From Pseudomonas sp. MAG733B (GTDB taxonomy: Bacteria; Pseudomonadota; Gammaproteobacteria; Pseudomonadales; Pseudomonadaceae), in the NCBI RefSeq assembly GCF_036884845.1, contig NZ_CP145732.1, forward strand, positions 2,418,001 to 2,482,000: 64,000 nt of DNA. Direction: 5' to 3'. This document shows positions 47,377-54,887 of the stretch, piece after piece. Both the position numbers and the translations under genes were made by a program. Within the stretch, counting starts at the first letter, position 1; each line of letters begins with the position of its first letter. Under the pieces are notes generated by a model, which saw only the letters and a program-made list of their open reading frames with translations, was not told where the DNA came from and did not search any database.

Positions 47377-47929
47377 ATGTTTACAGGGGATTCTGGAAAA
47401 CCCTCTGAGTTATCTGCACCCGCAGCGCTTGTCCGTACCGGCGGAATTCGATGGGCACGAGGCACGAAGGCTGCTTGAGCAAATGCTGCTTGAGGGACTT
47501 GAGCTGCAAGGTCCGTGGCCTGCGATACCGTTGACAGGCGTGGCGAGTCAATGGGTTCGCCATTGGCGACAACTGCCCTATATCGCAAGACTGATGGGCG
47601 CTTATCGCTTGATGCCTGATCTGGCACAGGGCGCAACGCTGTTACGCCTGCCACTACCGTTACGGCAATTCGCCGGTTATCGCGTGGGTGGGAGAAGCGG
47701 CCCGCCGATCGAGTGTTCACCTGTTTTCGTGGAGCAGGTCGAAGCCGCCGGCCTCAATGCGCTCTGGAGTTGGCACCAGCAAGTGCCGTCTGTGTTGCTC
47801 GAGCGCCTGACCTTGCAATTCTCCGAACCGGTTGTTCGCCAGCACAGGCAGTGGCCGGTCACAGAGCCCGATACAGCTCTTTTCTTTTTGGCGGTGCAGC
47901 ATGCTCGACTCTATCCGAACCCTGACTGA
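47363..47929 (+). CDS. sctK: Sorting-platform adaptor SctK (OrgA/MxiK type)
   Basis: The 188-residue protein (OrgA 199) overlaps the sctJ 3' end by 14 bases and the sctL start by 29. N-terminal stretch NPLSYLHPQRLSVP is typical of OrgA/SctK. It links SctD to SctQ and SctL in the platform. Start ATG 47363. Confidence 0.87.
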   Translation: MSPAECLQGILENPLSYLHPQRLSVPAEFDGHEARRLLEQMLLEGLELQGPWPAIPLTGVASQWVRHWRQLPYIARLMGAYRLMPDLAQGATLLRLPLPLRQFAGYRVGGRSGPPIECSPVFVEQVEAAGLNALWSWHQQVPSVLLERLTLQFSEPVVRQHRQWPVTEPDTALFFLAVQHARLYPNPD

Positions 47930-48620
47930 ACTCCCCGAGTCGAGCGATGCACATCTGCCTCGCGAGGACATTGCCGCCGCGCGTCGACGTCACACGTTGC
48001 AGCGACAGGCTCAGCGTTGGGCTCGTGATTGCATCGACCAGGCCCGGTGTGACGCCGAAGCGGTTCGTGCCCAGGCCTTTCAGCAAGGCTACGCCGAAGG
48101 CATCTTGCGCGCGACCGAACATCTGGCGAACGGCATGTTGGAGTCGCAGGCGCTGGGGCTGCAGTTGCGCAGGGACCTTGTGCAGGCCGCTCACGGTTTG
48201 CTGGCCGAGGCCTTGAGTCGTCCCGAATGGCTGGACGAAATGCTTGAGCGTTGGTTGGCGGCGCAATCGGGTGATTCGGGTGCGGTGCTGCAAGTGCTGC
48301 TCCCGCTGCATTGTCGGTCGCGGGGCAATGACCTGCGCGAGCGATTGCGCAACCTGTGGTCCGGCGAGCTGGTCCTCGACTATCACGCGCAAGAGCGCTA
48401 TGTGGTCCGGCTCGCGGATCAACTGCTCGAATTCGACATTGAAACCAATCGGCAACGACTGGAGCCACGACTGCTTGCGTGCGTCGCGAATATGCCGAAG
48501 TCGGTTCGCACTCTGAACCAGTCTGCAGTGCAGGCGCTGACGGATCTGTGTTCGACCTTCGGCGTACGCGTTGCCGGTCCCATTCAAACTACCCCGATCA
48601 AGGACCGTGATGAAGATTGA
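47901..48620 (+). CDS. sctL: ATPase stator SctL (OrgB/MxiN type)
   Basis: The 239-residue protein (OrgB 226) has an N-terminal charged coiled-coil (AAARRRHTLQRQAQRWARD) and a globular C-terminal ATPase-binding domain, the HrpE/YscL/FliH pattern. It regulates SctN and connects it to SctQ. Start ATG 47901 within the end of sctK; overlaps the next gene by 11 bases. Confidence 0.9.
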   Translation: MLDSIRTLTELPESSDAHLPREDIAAARRRHTLQRQAQRWARDCIDQARCDAEAVRAQAFQQGYAEGILRATEHLANGMLESQALGLQLRRDLVQAAHGLLAEALSRPEWLDEMLERWLAAQSGDSGAVLQVLLPLHCRSRGNDLRERLRNLWSGELVLDYHAQERYVVRLADQLLEFDIETNRQRLEPRLLACVANMPKSVRTLNQSAVQALTDLCSTFGVRVAGPIQTTPIKDRDED

Positions 48621-49047
48621 ACCGGTGACAGGTACTCACCCTTTTGAATCGGGAGAGAGCGCGGTGGTCGAGACGCTGGAGTCGCGCCTGCTGGCCGCCA
48701 GCGAGCAAGCGCCTGACATCAAGCGTCCGGACCCGGAGTTCGAGCACTTGTATCAATTACTGTTGGCCATGGAGGGGCAAGGAGAAAAGGCAATTTATGA
48801 TTTTCTCCGGTCGCTGCGCGCTGCGGATGGAACCTCTCCCGCTTATCCAACGGCCCAGGCGCTGATGGCCGTGTCCCTTAAGGTGCTAGTTCGCCTGAAA
48901 GAAGAGAAGCTGGAAGACTCGCAGCTCTTCAAGGAAATGCGCGGTGTCAACGGCCTGGCCTTCAGCGTGGATATCTTCGTCAAGAGCTTCATGCGTGATG
49001 TGTTTCAGCCGATGGAGGATGAGGCGTGGGAGAAGAGTGAGTGGTGA
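48610..49047 (+). CDS. orgC: OrgC-position protein, probably secreted needle-assembly factor
   Basis: The 145-residue protein occupies the slot of OrgC after OrgB and has a similar size (about 150). I see a soluble helical protein with a conserved-looking C-terminal part (MRGVNGLAFSVDIFVKSFMRDVFQPMEDEAW). Similarity to OrgC could not be confirmed by eye, so the name is by position. In Salmonella, OrgC is secreted early and promotes needle polymerisation. Its stop overlaps the start of the next gene. Confidence 0.6.
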   Translation: MKIEPVTGTHPFESGESAVVETLESRLLAASEQAPDIKRPDPEFEHLYQLLLAMEGQGEKAIYDFLRSLRAADGTSPAYPTAQALMAVSLKVLVRLKEEKLEDSQLFKEMRGVNGLAFSVDIFVKSFMRDVFQPMEDEAWEKSEW

Positions 49048-50405
49048 GCGGAATCAGTGCACTTTCCGTTAGCCACTCAACAGCAGGTGCATCGATGCCG
49101 CGTGACGCCTCGGTATCGCTTGATCCTTCAGTGCTGGACTTATCGTCGAAGTTTCAAGTAGCCAAGCTTGGAACGCCACAGCGTATCGCTGCGGGTATGA
49201 AGCAAATGGATCGTGAAGTGACGATTCGTATCGAGGAAAGTTATCGGGAACTTGGTGAGATAGACCAAGACGTGGTGGGGCGGGTCAACGCATTCATTGA
49301 TCAAGGGCGATTACCTCAGGAACCTGTCGATTTAAAGTTGTTTGATCGAGTCCGGGAGTTAGATGCCGCAGATCCCGCCAAAACCCGTGAAAGCCGCATG
49401 CAAACCATGCTCCAGGCAGGCAAGGAGTGGCTTGAAGCCGCCAAAGGGCCTGGGCTCAATCTGCTCAATGTCGCCGGGCGTACGGGGTTGATTGTCGCCA
49501 TGACTACCGTGTTGCGGCAGGTGGTCAGCTACCACGTCGAACAAGCATTGCGCGAAGGCGATTCAACTGAAACATCCCGAGCATGGGCGGTGGTCGCGAC
49601 GACCATGATCGGGCCGGCATTGACCTTGATGGGGGCGATTCGAAGTGAGCGCGACGGGGCTGCCAGTCCAGCGTCGCGCCTGGGGCGAGTGTGCATGGCC
49701 AGCATTACGATGGGAGCAATCATTGCAGCGCATCTCACTGGCGCCGCCAGTACCTTGCTCCCGACGGCGATGGGCGGCTCTATCTATACGCTGGCCAGAG
49801 GACTGGCCAATGCTGTCATTCCTTTGCAAGACAATGCGGAGCCCACGAACGTCAAGGCTGCCGGCGCTACGACTGCGGCCTATGGTGCGGCCCAGTTTTT
49901 ACTGGCGGAGCTGGGTCAACTCGCACCGCTGAGCGGCCCGGCCAGGGCTGCGACGGGACTCGGTTACAGCCTGGGCGCAGATGCGATCCAGGGTGCGGTG
50001 AATGGATTTGCCATGGCCCTGGACGACGTCATCTCGATTCTTTGCAAAAGTTGGCACGTGTTGTCGCCGTCACCGGGGCTGGATTCCGTTTTTTCCGACC
50101 CTGAATCTTTGCAACAAAGGGTGTTGCAGGTACGTGCCGGTGTACTGCGACCGACCCGAACCCAATTGGCGGATGCACTTTTCAATATTGGGGCACTACG
50201 TCTCTCGGCGGGTCACGCCATCGCATTGGTGGTGGGGGCGGTAGCGGCTTTGCTGAATGATTCCGAGGTCGACGCCGGGTATGAGGGGCACATCCTGAAC
50301 GGCTGTCTCGCGCTGATGGCAATGATTATTTACTTGCCGCTGGTGTTCGGCATTACCAAACGCACTGACAACCTCTACGTGCTACAGGAGACTGCCGGGC
50401 CTTGA
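49041..50405 (+). CDS. Unrecognised 454-residue membrane-associated protein at the end of the T3SS island
   Basis: Translationally coupled to the orgC-position gene (overlap of 7 bases; GTG 49041 or 49044, with GGGAG at 49028-49032), so it is likely to be made with the apparatus. Residues 1-130 are polar with a Ser/Ala-rich N-terminus like a type III secretion signal. Hydrophobic segments follow at ~137-163, 181-201, 215-261 and 388-438, with a Gly/Ala-rich part between (275-325). No enzyme motif found. It could be a membrane-active effector, a third translocator-like protein, or an unrelated passenger. A start at ATG 49095 is also possible. Confidence 0.6.
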   Translation: MVSGISALSVSHSTAGASMPRDASVSLDPSVLDLSSKFQVAKLGTPQRIAAGMKQMDREVTIRIEESYRELGEIDQDVVGRVNAFIDQGRLPQEPVDLKLFDRVRELDAADPAKTRESRMQTMLQAGKEWLEAAKGPGLNLLNVAGRTGLIVAMTTVLRQVVSYHVEQALREGDSTETSRAWAVVATTMIGPALTLMGAIRSERDGAASPASRLGRVCMASITMGAIIAAHLTGAASTLLPTAMGGSIYTLARGLANAVIPLQDNAEPTNVKAAGATTAAYGAAQFLLAELGQLAPLSGPARAATGLGYSLGADAIQGAVNGFAMALDDVISILCKSWHVLSPSPGLDSVFSDPESLQQRVLQVRAGVLRPTRTQLADALFNIGALRLSAGHAIALVVGAVAALLNDSEVDAGYEGHILNGCLALMAMIIYLPLVFGITKRTDNLYVLQETAGP

Positions 50406-50444
50406 GCCACGGCAAAGAGATCGCCTGCCAACATCAACCCCGGC

Positions 50445-50450
50445 TATAAT
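50445..50450 (+). promoter_or_regulatory. Possible -10 box of pyrD
   Basis: A consensus TATAAT lies 40 bases before the pyrD start codon, at the first core DNA after the island. No good -35 was found 16-18 bases upstream, so confidence is limited. Confidence 0.45.
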
Positions 50451-50489
50451 CGCCGCCTCATTTCGCCGCCAATCGAGTCAAATCCGCCC

Positions 50490-51509
50490 ATGTACACCCT
50501 GGCCCGTCAGCTGTTGTTCAAACTTTCCCCGGAAACCTCCCACGATCTGTCCCTGGACCTGATCGGCGCGGGCGGACGTCTGGGGCTCAACGGCTTGCTG
50601 TGCAAGGCGCCGGCAAAAGTGCCGGTGAATGTCATGGGCCTGGACTTTCCGAACCCGGTAGGCCTGGCGGCTGGTCTGGACAAGAATGGCGCGGCCATCG
50701 ACGGCTTTGCGCAGCTGGGTTTCGGTTTTGTCGAAATCGGCACCATCACTCCGCGTCCGCAGCCGGGCAATCCGAAGCCGCGCCTGTTCCGTCTGCCGGA
50801 AGCCGAGGCGATCATCAATCGCATGGGCTTCAACAACCTTGGCGTTGATCACTTGCTCGCTCGCGTCGCAGCGGCCAAGTACAAGGGCGTGCTGGGCATC
50901 AACATCGGCAAGAATTTCGATACGCCAGTCGAGCGTGCGGTCGACGATTACCTGATCTGCCTGGACAAGGTCTACGCCCATGCCAGCTACATCACGGTCA
51001 ACGTCAGCTCGCCGAACACGCCGGGCCTGCGCAGCCTGCAATTCGGTGATTCGCTCAAGCAACTGCTGGCCGATCTGGCCACGCGCCGTGCGGAACTGGC
51101 GCTGCGTCACGGCAAACACGTGCCGCTGGCGATCAAGATCGCTCCGGACATGACCGACGAAGAAACCGCGCAGGTTGCGCAAGCGTTGATCGAAACCGGC
51201 ATGGACGCGGTCATCGCCACCAACACCACCCTGAGCCGCGTGGGCGTCGAAGGCATGGAGCATGGTGACGAGGCGGGCGGTCTGTCCGGCGCACCGGTTC
51301 GCGACAAGAGCACCAACACCGTCAAAGTGCTGGCGGCGGAGTTGGGCGGTCGCTTGCCGATCATCGCGGCGGGTGGCATCACTGAAGGCAGGCATGCGGC
51401 AGAGAAGATCACTGCCGGTGCGAGCCTGGTGCAGATCTATTCCGGCTTCATCTACAAAGGCCCGGCACTGATTCGTGAATCGGTAGACGCCATCGCCGCC
51501 CTGCGCTGA
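50490..51509 (+). CDS. pyrD: Dihydroorotate dehydrogenase (quinone), class 2
   Basis: Oxidises dihydroorotate to orotate with quinone in the inner membrane, for pyrimidine synthesis. The 339-residue protein has the class 2 N-terminal membrane-attachment helix ([21 protein letters not shown]), the FMN-binding [10 protein letters not shown], the catalytic-base region [11 protein letters not shown] and the C-terminal [12 protein letters not shown]. This is the right flank of the island; REP and rmf follow. Confidence 0.97.
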   Translation: MYTLARQLLFKLSPETSHDLSLDLIGAGGRLGLNGLLCKAPAKVPVNVMGLDFPNPVGLAAGLDKNGAAIDGFAQLGFGFVEIGTITPRPQPGNPKPRLFRLPEAEAIINRMGFNNLGVDHLLARVAAAKYKGVLGINIGKNFDTPVERAVDDYLICLDKVYAHASYITVNVSSPNTPGLRSLQFGDSLKQLLADLATRRAELALRHGKHVPLAIKIAPDMTDEETAQVAQALIETGMDAVIATNTTLSRVGVEGMEHGDEAGGLSGAPVRDKSTNTVKVLAAELGGRLPIIAAGGITEGRHAAEKITAGASLVQIYSGFIYKGPALIRESVDAIAALR

Positions 51510-51514
51510 TCCTT

Positions 51515-51582
51515 TGTAGGAGCACGGCTTGCCGGCGATGGCGATCTCAGGAACGCCATCGCCGGCAAGCCGTGCTCCTACA
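51515..51582. repeat. REP-type inverted repeat (GTAGGAGC family)
   Basis: Near-perfect arms TGTAGGAGCACGGCTTGCCG and complement, immediately after pyrD; same subfamily as 5624-5691. Confidence 0.9.
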
Positions 51583-51613
51583 GGAGGATTGTGTTTTGCC
51601 GAAATGCAGACAT

Positions 51614-51639
51614 AAAAAAGGGCTCCTTTAAAGGAGCCC
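51614..51639 (-). terminator. Intrinsic terminator of rmf
   Basis: A perfect 20-base palindrome (GGGCTCCTTT/AAAGGAGCCC, 51620-51639) followed, on the minus strand, by six T (51619-51614). Serves rmf on the minus strand. Confidence 0.88.
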
Positions 51640-51727
51640 CTGGGCCGGAGCCCGCCGTCCGGATGGGACGTGCGTGGTTAATTCAGTACAAAATCAGATT
51701 GTCGTGTCGGAGTGTTGTGCCCTGTGT

Positions 51728-51943
51728 TTAGCCGACGGCGTGAAGTTCGTTGAGTCTGTGGATTCCCGCAGTGCCGGTCATACCGTCCCAGTTGTCGCCG
51801 CGTCCTTCTCGCCAGCCGTTAATCCAGGCTTGACGTACCGACGGTAGAGTAAATGGGCAAAGCTCACGGGATTTGCCACCAACGCCATATTGATATCCGC
51901 GCAAAAATGCTCTTTCCAACGGATCACGCTTAAGTCTTCTCAT
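51728..51943 (-). CDS. rmf: Ribosome modulation factor
   Basis: Small basic protein that dimerises 70S ribosomes into inactive 100S particles in stationary phase. The 71-residue product starts MRRLKRDPLERAFLRGYQYG and has the WINGWREGR motif; both match the Rmf family. Slightly longer than the E. coli protein (55), as in other pseudomonads. Its upstream region can form two compact hairpins (see findings). Confidence 0.96.
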   Translation of the reverse strand: MRRLKRDPLERAFLRGYQYGVGGKSRELCPFTLPSVRQAWINGWREGRGDNWDGMTGTAGIHRLNELHAVG

Positions 51944-52473
51944 AGGGTGTTGCCCTCACTTGTTGACTGTATTTATCGCGTCGACCTCAATCGAGGTCAG
52001 GCAGAAAAACTCTGCCGTTGGGGGCTCGTTGCCGGCGTGACGAGCCAAGGTGTTGGCGTCATTGCGGCGCCAACCTGTATTGAGTTCTAACCAATGCGTC
52101 ACATCGAGGGAATGATCGTTTTGTCATAAAGAAGTAACTGTTCATATGCTAAGGCCATAAGTAACTGGATGTTCGCTGCGTATTTTTTAGACAAACCCCG
52201 GTATGATCGGCCCCGCGTTGGATGATCGGGTTAATCCTTTGCTGAGAATGGCTCCCGTTGCCGGGAAGCACTATTCGACGAAGGGTCGACTTATGTCATT
52301 TTGTTGCATCAACTTTTTTATCTGTCCTTGCATCTAAGCTCATTTAACCCGGGCAGCAAGGGTGGAACGGCACACCTTCGTGCCACGCGGGCGCTCTTCG
52401 AGAAAAGCGCCTGATTGAAAACCGGGCCGGCAATGCGTTGCCGGTCCACTCAGCCAAAGGCTCTGAAATCCTC
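51944..52473. other. Divergent spacer between rmf and rlmKL with several hairpins
   Basis: 530 bases with no gene. Near rmf: hairpins GACCTC-AATC-GAGGTC (51984-51999) and GGCAGA-AAAAC-TCTGCC (52001-52017). Near rlmKL: GGCAC-N6-GTGCC (52369-52384) and GGCGCT...AGCGCC (52390-52411). A TATGAT hexamer at 52201-52206 could be the rlmKL -10 box, implying a leader of about 260 bases. Confidence 0.5.
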
Positions 52474-54744
52474 ATGTCCGATCGTTTCGAACTCTTCCTC
52501 ACTTGCCCAAAAGGCCTTGAAGGCCTGCTCATCGAGGAAGCCGTCGGGCTTGGCCTTGAGGAAGCACGTGAGCACACTTCTGCCGTGCGCGGCATGGCCA
52601 CCATGGAAACTGCTTATCGCCTGTGCCTGTGGTCGCGTCTGGCCAACCGGGTGCTGCTGGTGCTCAAGCGTTTCCCGATGAAAGACGCCGAAGACCTCTA
52701 TCACGGCGTACTCGACATCGAGTGGCAAGACCACATGCTCAACGACGGCACCCTGGCCGTCGAATTCAGCGGTCACGGCTCCGGCATCGACAACACTCAC
52801 TTCGGTGCCTTGAAGGTCAAGGACGCCATCGTCGACAAACTGCGCACCCCGCAGGGCGACCGTCCGTCGATCGACAAGCTCAACCCGGACCTGCGCATTC
52901 ACCTGCGACTTGACCGTGGCGAAGCGATCCTCTCCCTCGACCTGTCCGGCCACAGCCTGCACCAGCGCGGTTATCGCCTGCAGCAAGGTGCGGCGCCGCT
53001 GAAGGAAAACCTCGCGGCCGCCATCCTGATCCGCTCCGGCTGGCCGCGCATTGCAGCCGAAGGCGGCGCGCTGGCTGACCCGATGTGCGGTGTCGGTACG
53101 TTCCTCGTCGAAGCAGCAATGATCGCCGCCGATATGGCGCCAAACCTGCGTCGCGAGCAGTGGGGCTTCACCGCCTGGCTTGGTCACGTACCGGCGCTGT
53201 GGAAAAAGCTTCACGAAGAAGCCTCCGAGCGCGCCGCTGCCGGTCTGGCCAAGCCGCCGCTGTGGATTCGCGGTTACGAAGCCGACCCACGCCTGATTCA
53301 ACCGGGCCGCAACAACGTCGAGCGTGCCGGCCTGAGCGAGTGGATCAAGATCTACCAGGGCGAAGTCGCGACGTTCGAGCCACGTCCGGACCAGAACCAG
53401 AAGGGCCTGGTGATCTGCAACCCTCCGTACGGCGAGCGTCTGGGTGACGAGGCGAGCCTGCTCTATCTCTACCAGAACCTCGGCGAGCGTCTGCGTCAGG
53501 CCTGCCTGAACTGGGAAGCGGCGGTGTTCACCGGCGCGCCGGACCTGGGCAAGCGCATGGGCATCCGCAGCCACAAGCAGTATTCGTTCTGGAACGGTGC
53601 GTTGCCGTGCAAGCTGTTGCTGATCAAGGTGCTGCCGGATCAATTCGTCACTGGCGAACGTCGCACCCCGGAACAGCGTCAGGCCGAGCGCGAGCAAGCA
53701 GCTTACGATGAGGCGCCGAGCGAACCGCAAGAACGCCAGTACAACAAGAACGGCAACCCGATCAAACCGGCTCCAGCACCGGCCCCGGTGATCGAGCAGC
53801 CGCGCCTGAGCGAGGGCGGGCAGATGTTTGCCAACCGCCTGCAAAAGAACCTCAAGGCCATGGGCAAGTGGGTCAAGCGTGAAGGCATCGATTGCTACCG
53901 CGTCTACGATGCCGACATGCCGGAATACTCCATGGCCATCGACCTGTATCACGATTGGGTCCACGTCCAGGAATACGCCGCGCCGAAATCCATCGATCCG
54001 GAAAAAGCCTCGGCGCGCATGTTCGATGCCCTGGCGGCAATCCCGCAGGCGTTGAACATCGACAAGAGCCGCGTGGTGGTCAAGCGCCGCGAGCGTCAGA
54101 GCGGCACCAAGCAGTACGAGCGTCAGGCTGCGCAGGGCAAGTTCGTTGAGGTCAATGAAGGCGGGATCAAGCTGTTGGTGAACCTCACCGACTACCTCGA
54201 CACCGGTCTGTTCCTCGACCACCGCCCAATGCGCATGCGGATTCAGAAAGAGGCGGCCGGCAAGCGCTTCCTCAACCTGTTCTGCTACACCGCCACCGCC
54301 AGTGTTCATGCAGCCAAGGGCGGCGCGCGCAGCACCACCAGTGTCGACTTGTCGAAAACCTATCTGGACTGGGCGCGGCGCAACCTGTCGCTTAACGGTT
54401 TCTCCGACAAGAACCGTCTGGAGCAGGGCGACGTGATGGCCTGGCTCGAGGCCAGCCGCGACGAGTACGAACTGATCTTCATCGACCCGCCGACCTTCTC
54501 CAACTCCAAGCGCATGGAAGGGGTTTTCGACGTGCAGCGTGATCAGGTGCAATTGATCGACCTGGCCATGGCACGCCTGGCACCGGGTGGCGTTTTGTAC
54601 TTCTCCAACAACTTCCGCAAGTTCGATCTGGAGCCAAATCTCAGCGAGCGTTATGCGGTCGAAGAGATCAGCGCACAGACCATCGATCCGGATTTTGCCC
54701 GTAATCCCAAGATCCACCGCGCCTGGAAAATCACGGCTCGTTGA
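52474..54744 (+). CDS. rlmKL: Bifunctional 23S rRNA methyltransferase RlmKL (G2069 N7/G2445 N2)
   Basis: The 756-residue protein joins two methyltransferases. RlmL (residues ~1-390) has a THUMP domain and the catalytic NPPYGERLG (Asn316). After a charged Pro/Gln-rich linker (~395-450), RlmK (~450-756) has the SAM site LNLFCYTATASVHAAKGGA and the DPPTFSNSK motif (Asp671). The start is ATG 52474 (MSDRFELFLTCPKGLEG), the conserved N-terminus, not the longer frame from 52438. Confidence 0.96.
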   Translation: MSDRFELFLTCPKGLEGLLIEEAVGLGLEEAREHTSAVRGMATMETAYRLCLWSRLANRVLLVLKRFPMKDAEDLYHGVLDIEWQDHMLNDGTLAVEFSGHGSGIDNTHFGALKVKDAIVDKLRTPQGDRPSIDKLNPDLRIHLRLDRGEAILSLDLSGHSLHQRGYRLQQGAAPLKENLAAAILIRSGWPRIAAEGGALADPMCGVGTFLVEAAMIAADMAPNLRREQWGFTAWLGHVPALWKKLHEEASERAAAGLAKPPLWIRGYEADPRLIQPGRNNVERAGLSEWIKIYQGEVATFEPRPDQNQKGLVICNPPYGERLGDEASLLYLYQNLGERLRQACLNWEAAVFTGAPDLGKRMGIRSHKQYSFWNGALPCKLLLIKVLPDQFVTGERRTPEQRQAEREQAAYDEAPSEPQERQYNKNGNPIKPAPAPAPVIEQPRLSEGGQMFANRLQKNLKAMGKWVKREGIDCYRVYDADMPEYSMAIDLYHDWVHVQEYAAPKSIDPEKASARMFDALAAIPQALNIDKSRVVVKRRERQSGTKQYERQAAQGKFVEVNEGGIKLLVNLTDYLDTGLFLDHRPMRMRIQKEAAGKRFLNLFCYTATASVHAAKGGARSTTSVDLSKTYLDWARRNLSLNGFSDKNRLEQGDVMAWLEASRDEYELIFIDPPTFSNSKRMEGVFDVQRDQVQLIDLAMARLAPGGVLYFSNNFRKFDLEPNLSERYAVEEISAQTIDPDFARNPKIHRAWKITAR

Positions 54745-54887
54745 CACCTGATGTGATTGGATCCACAGAGCCTTGATTTTTAAGGCGCTGTGGATCTGCT
54801 CAGCGCTGGTCAAATTAGTGGCTAATAGCTATAACTCAACTCAGGGCCAAAGGGCTTTCCCGCACCTGGCGTTTTGAGTTGGGTTTT

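Noticed and set aside
22394..50489. Attachment-site-like direct repeats, integrase or tRNA at the island ends
   Set aside because: No matching repeat at the two junctions and no integrase or tRNA gene in the window; the island may have come in by homologous exchange.
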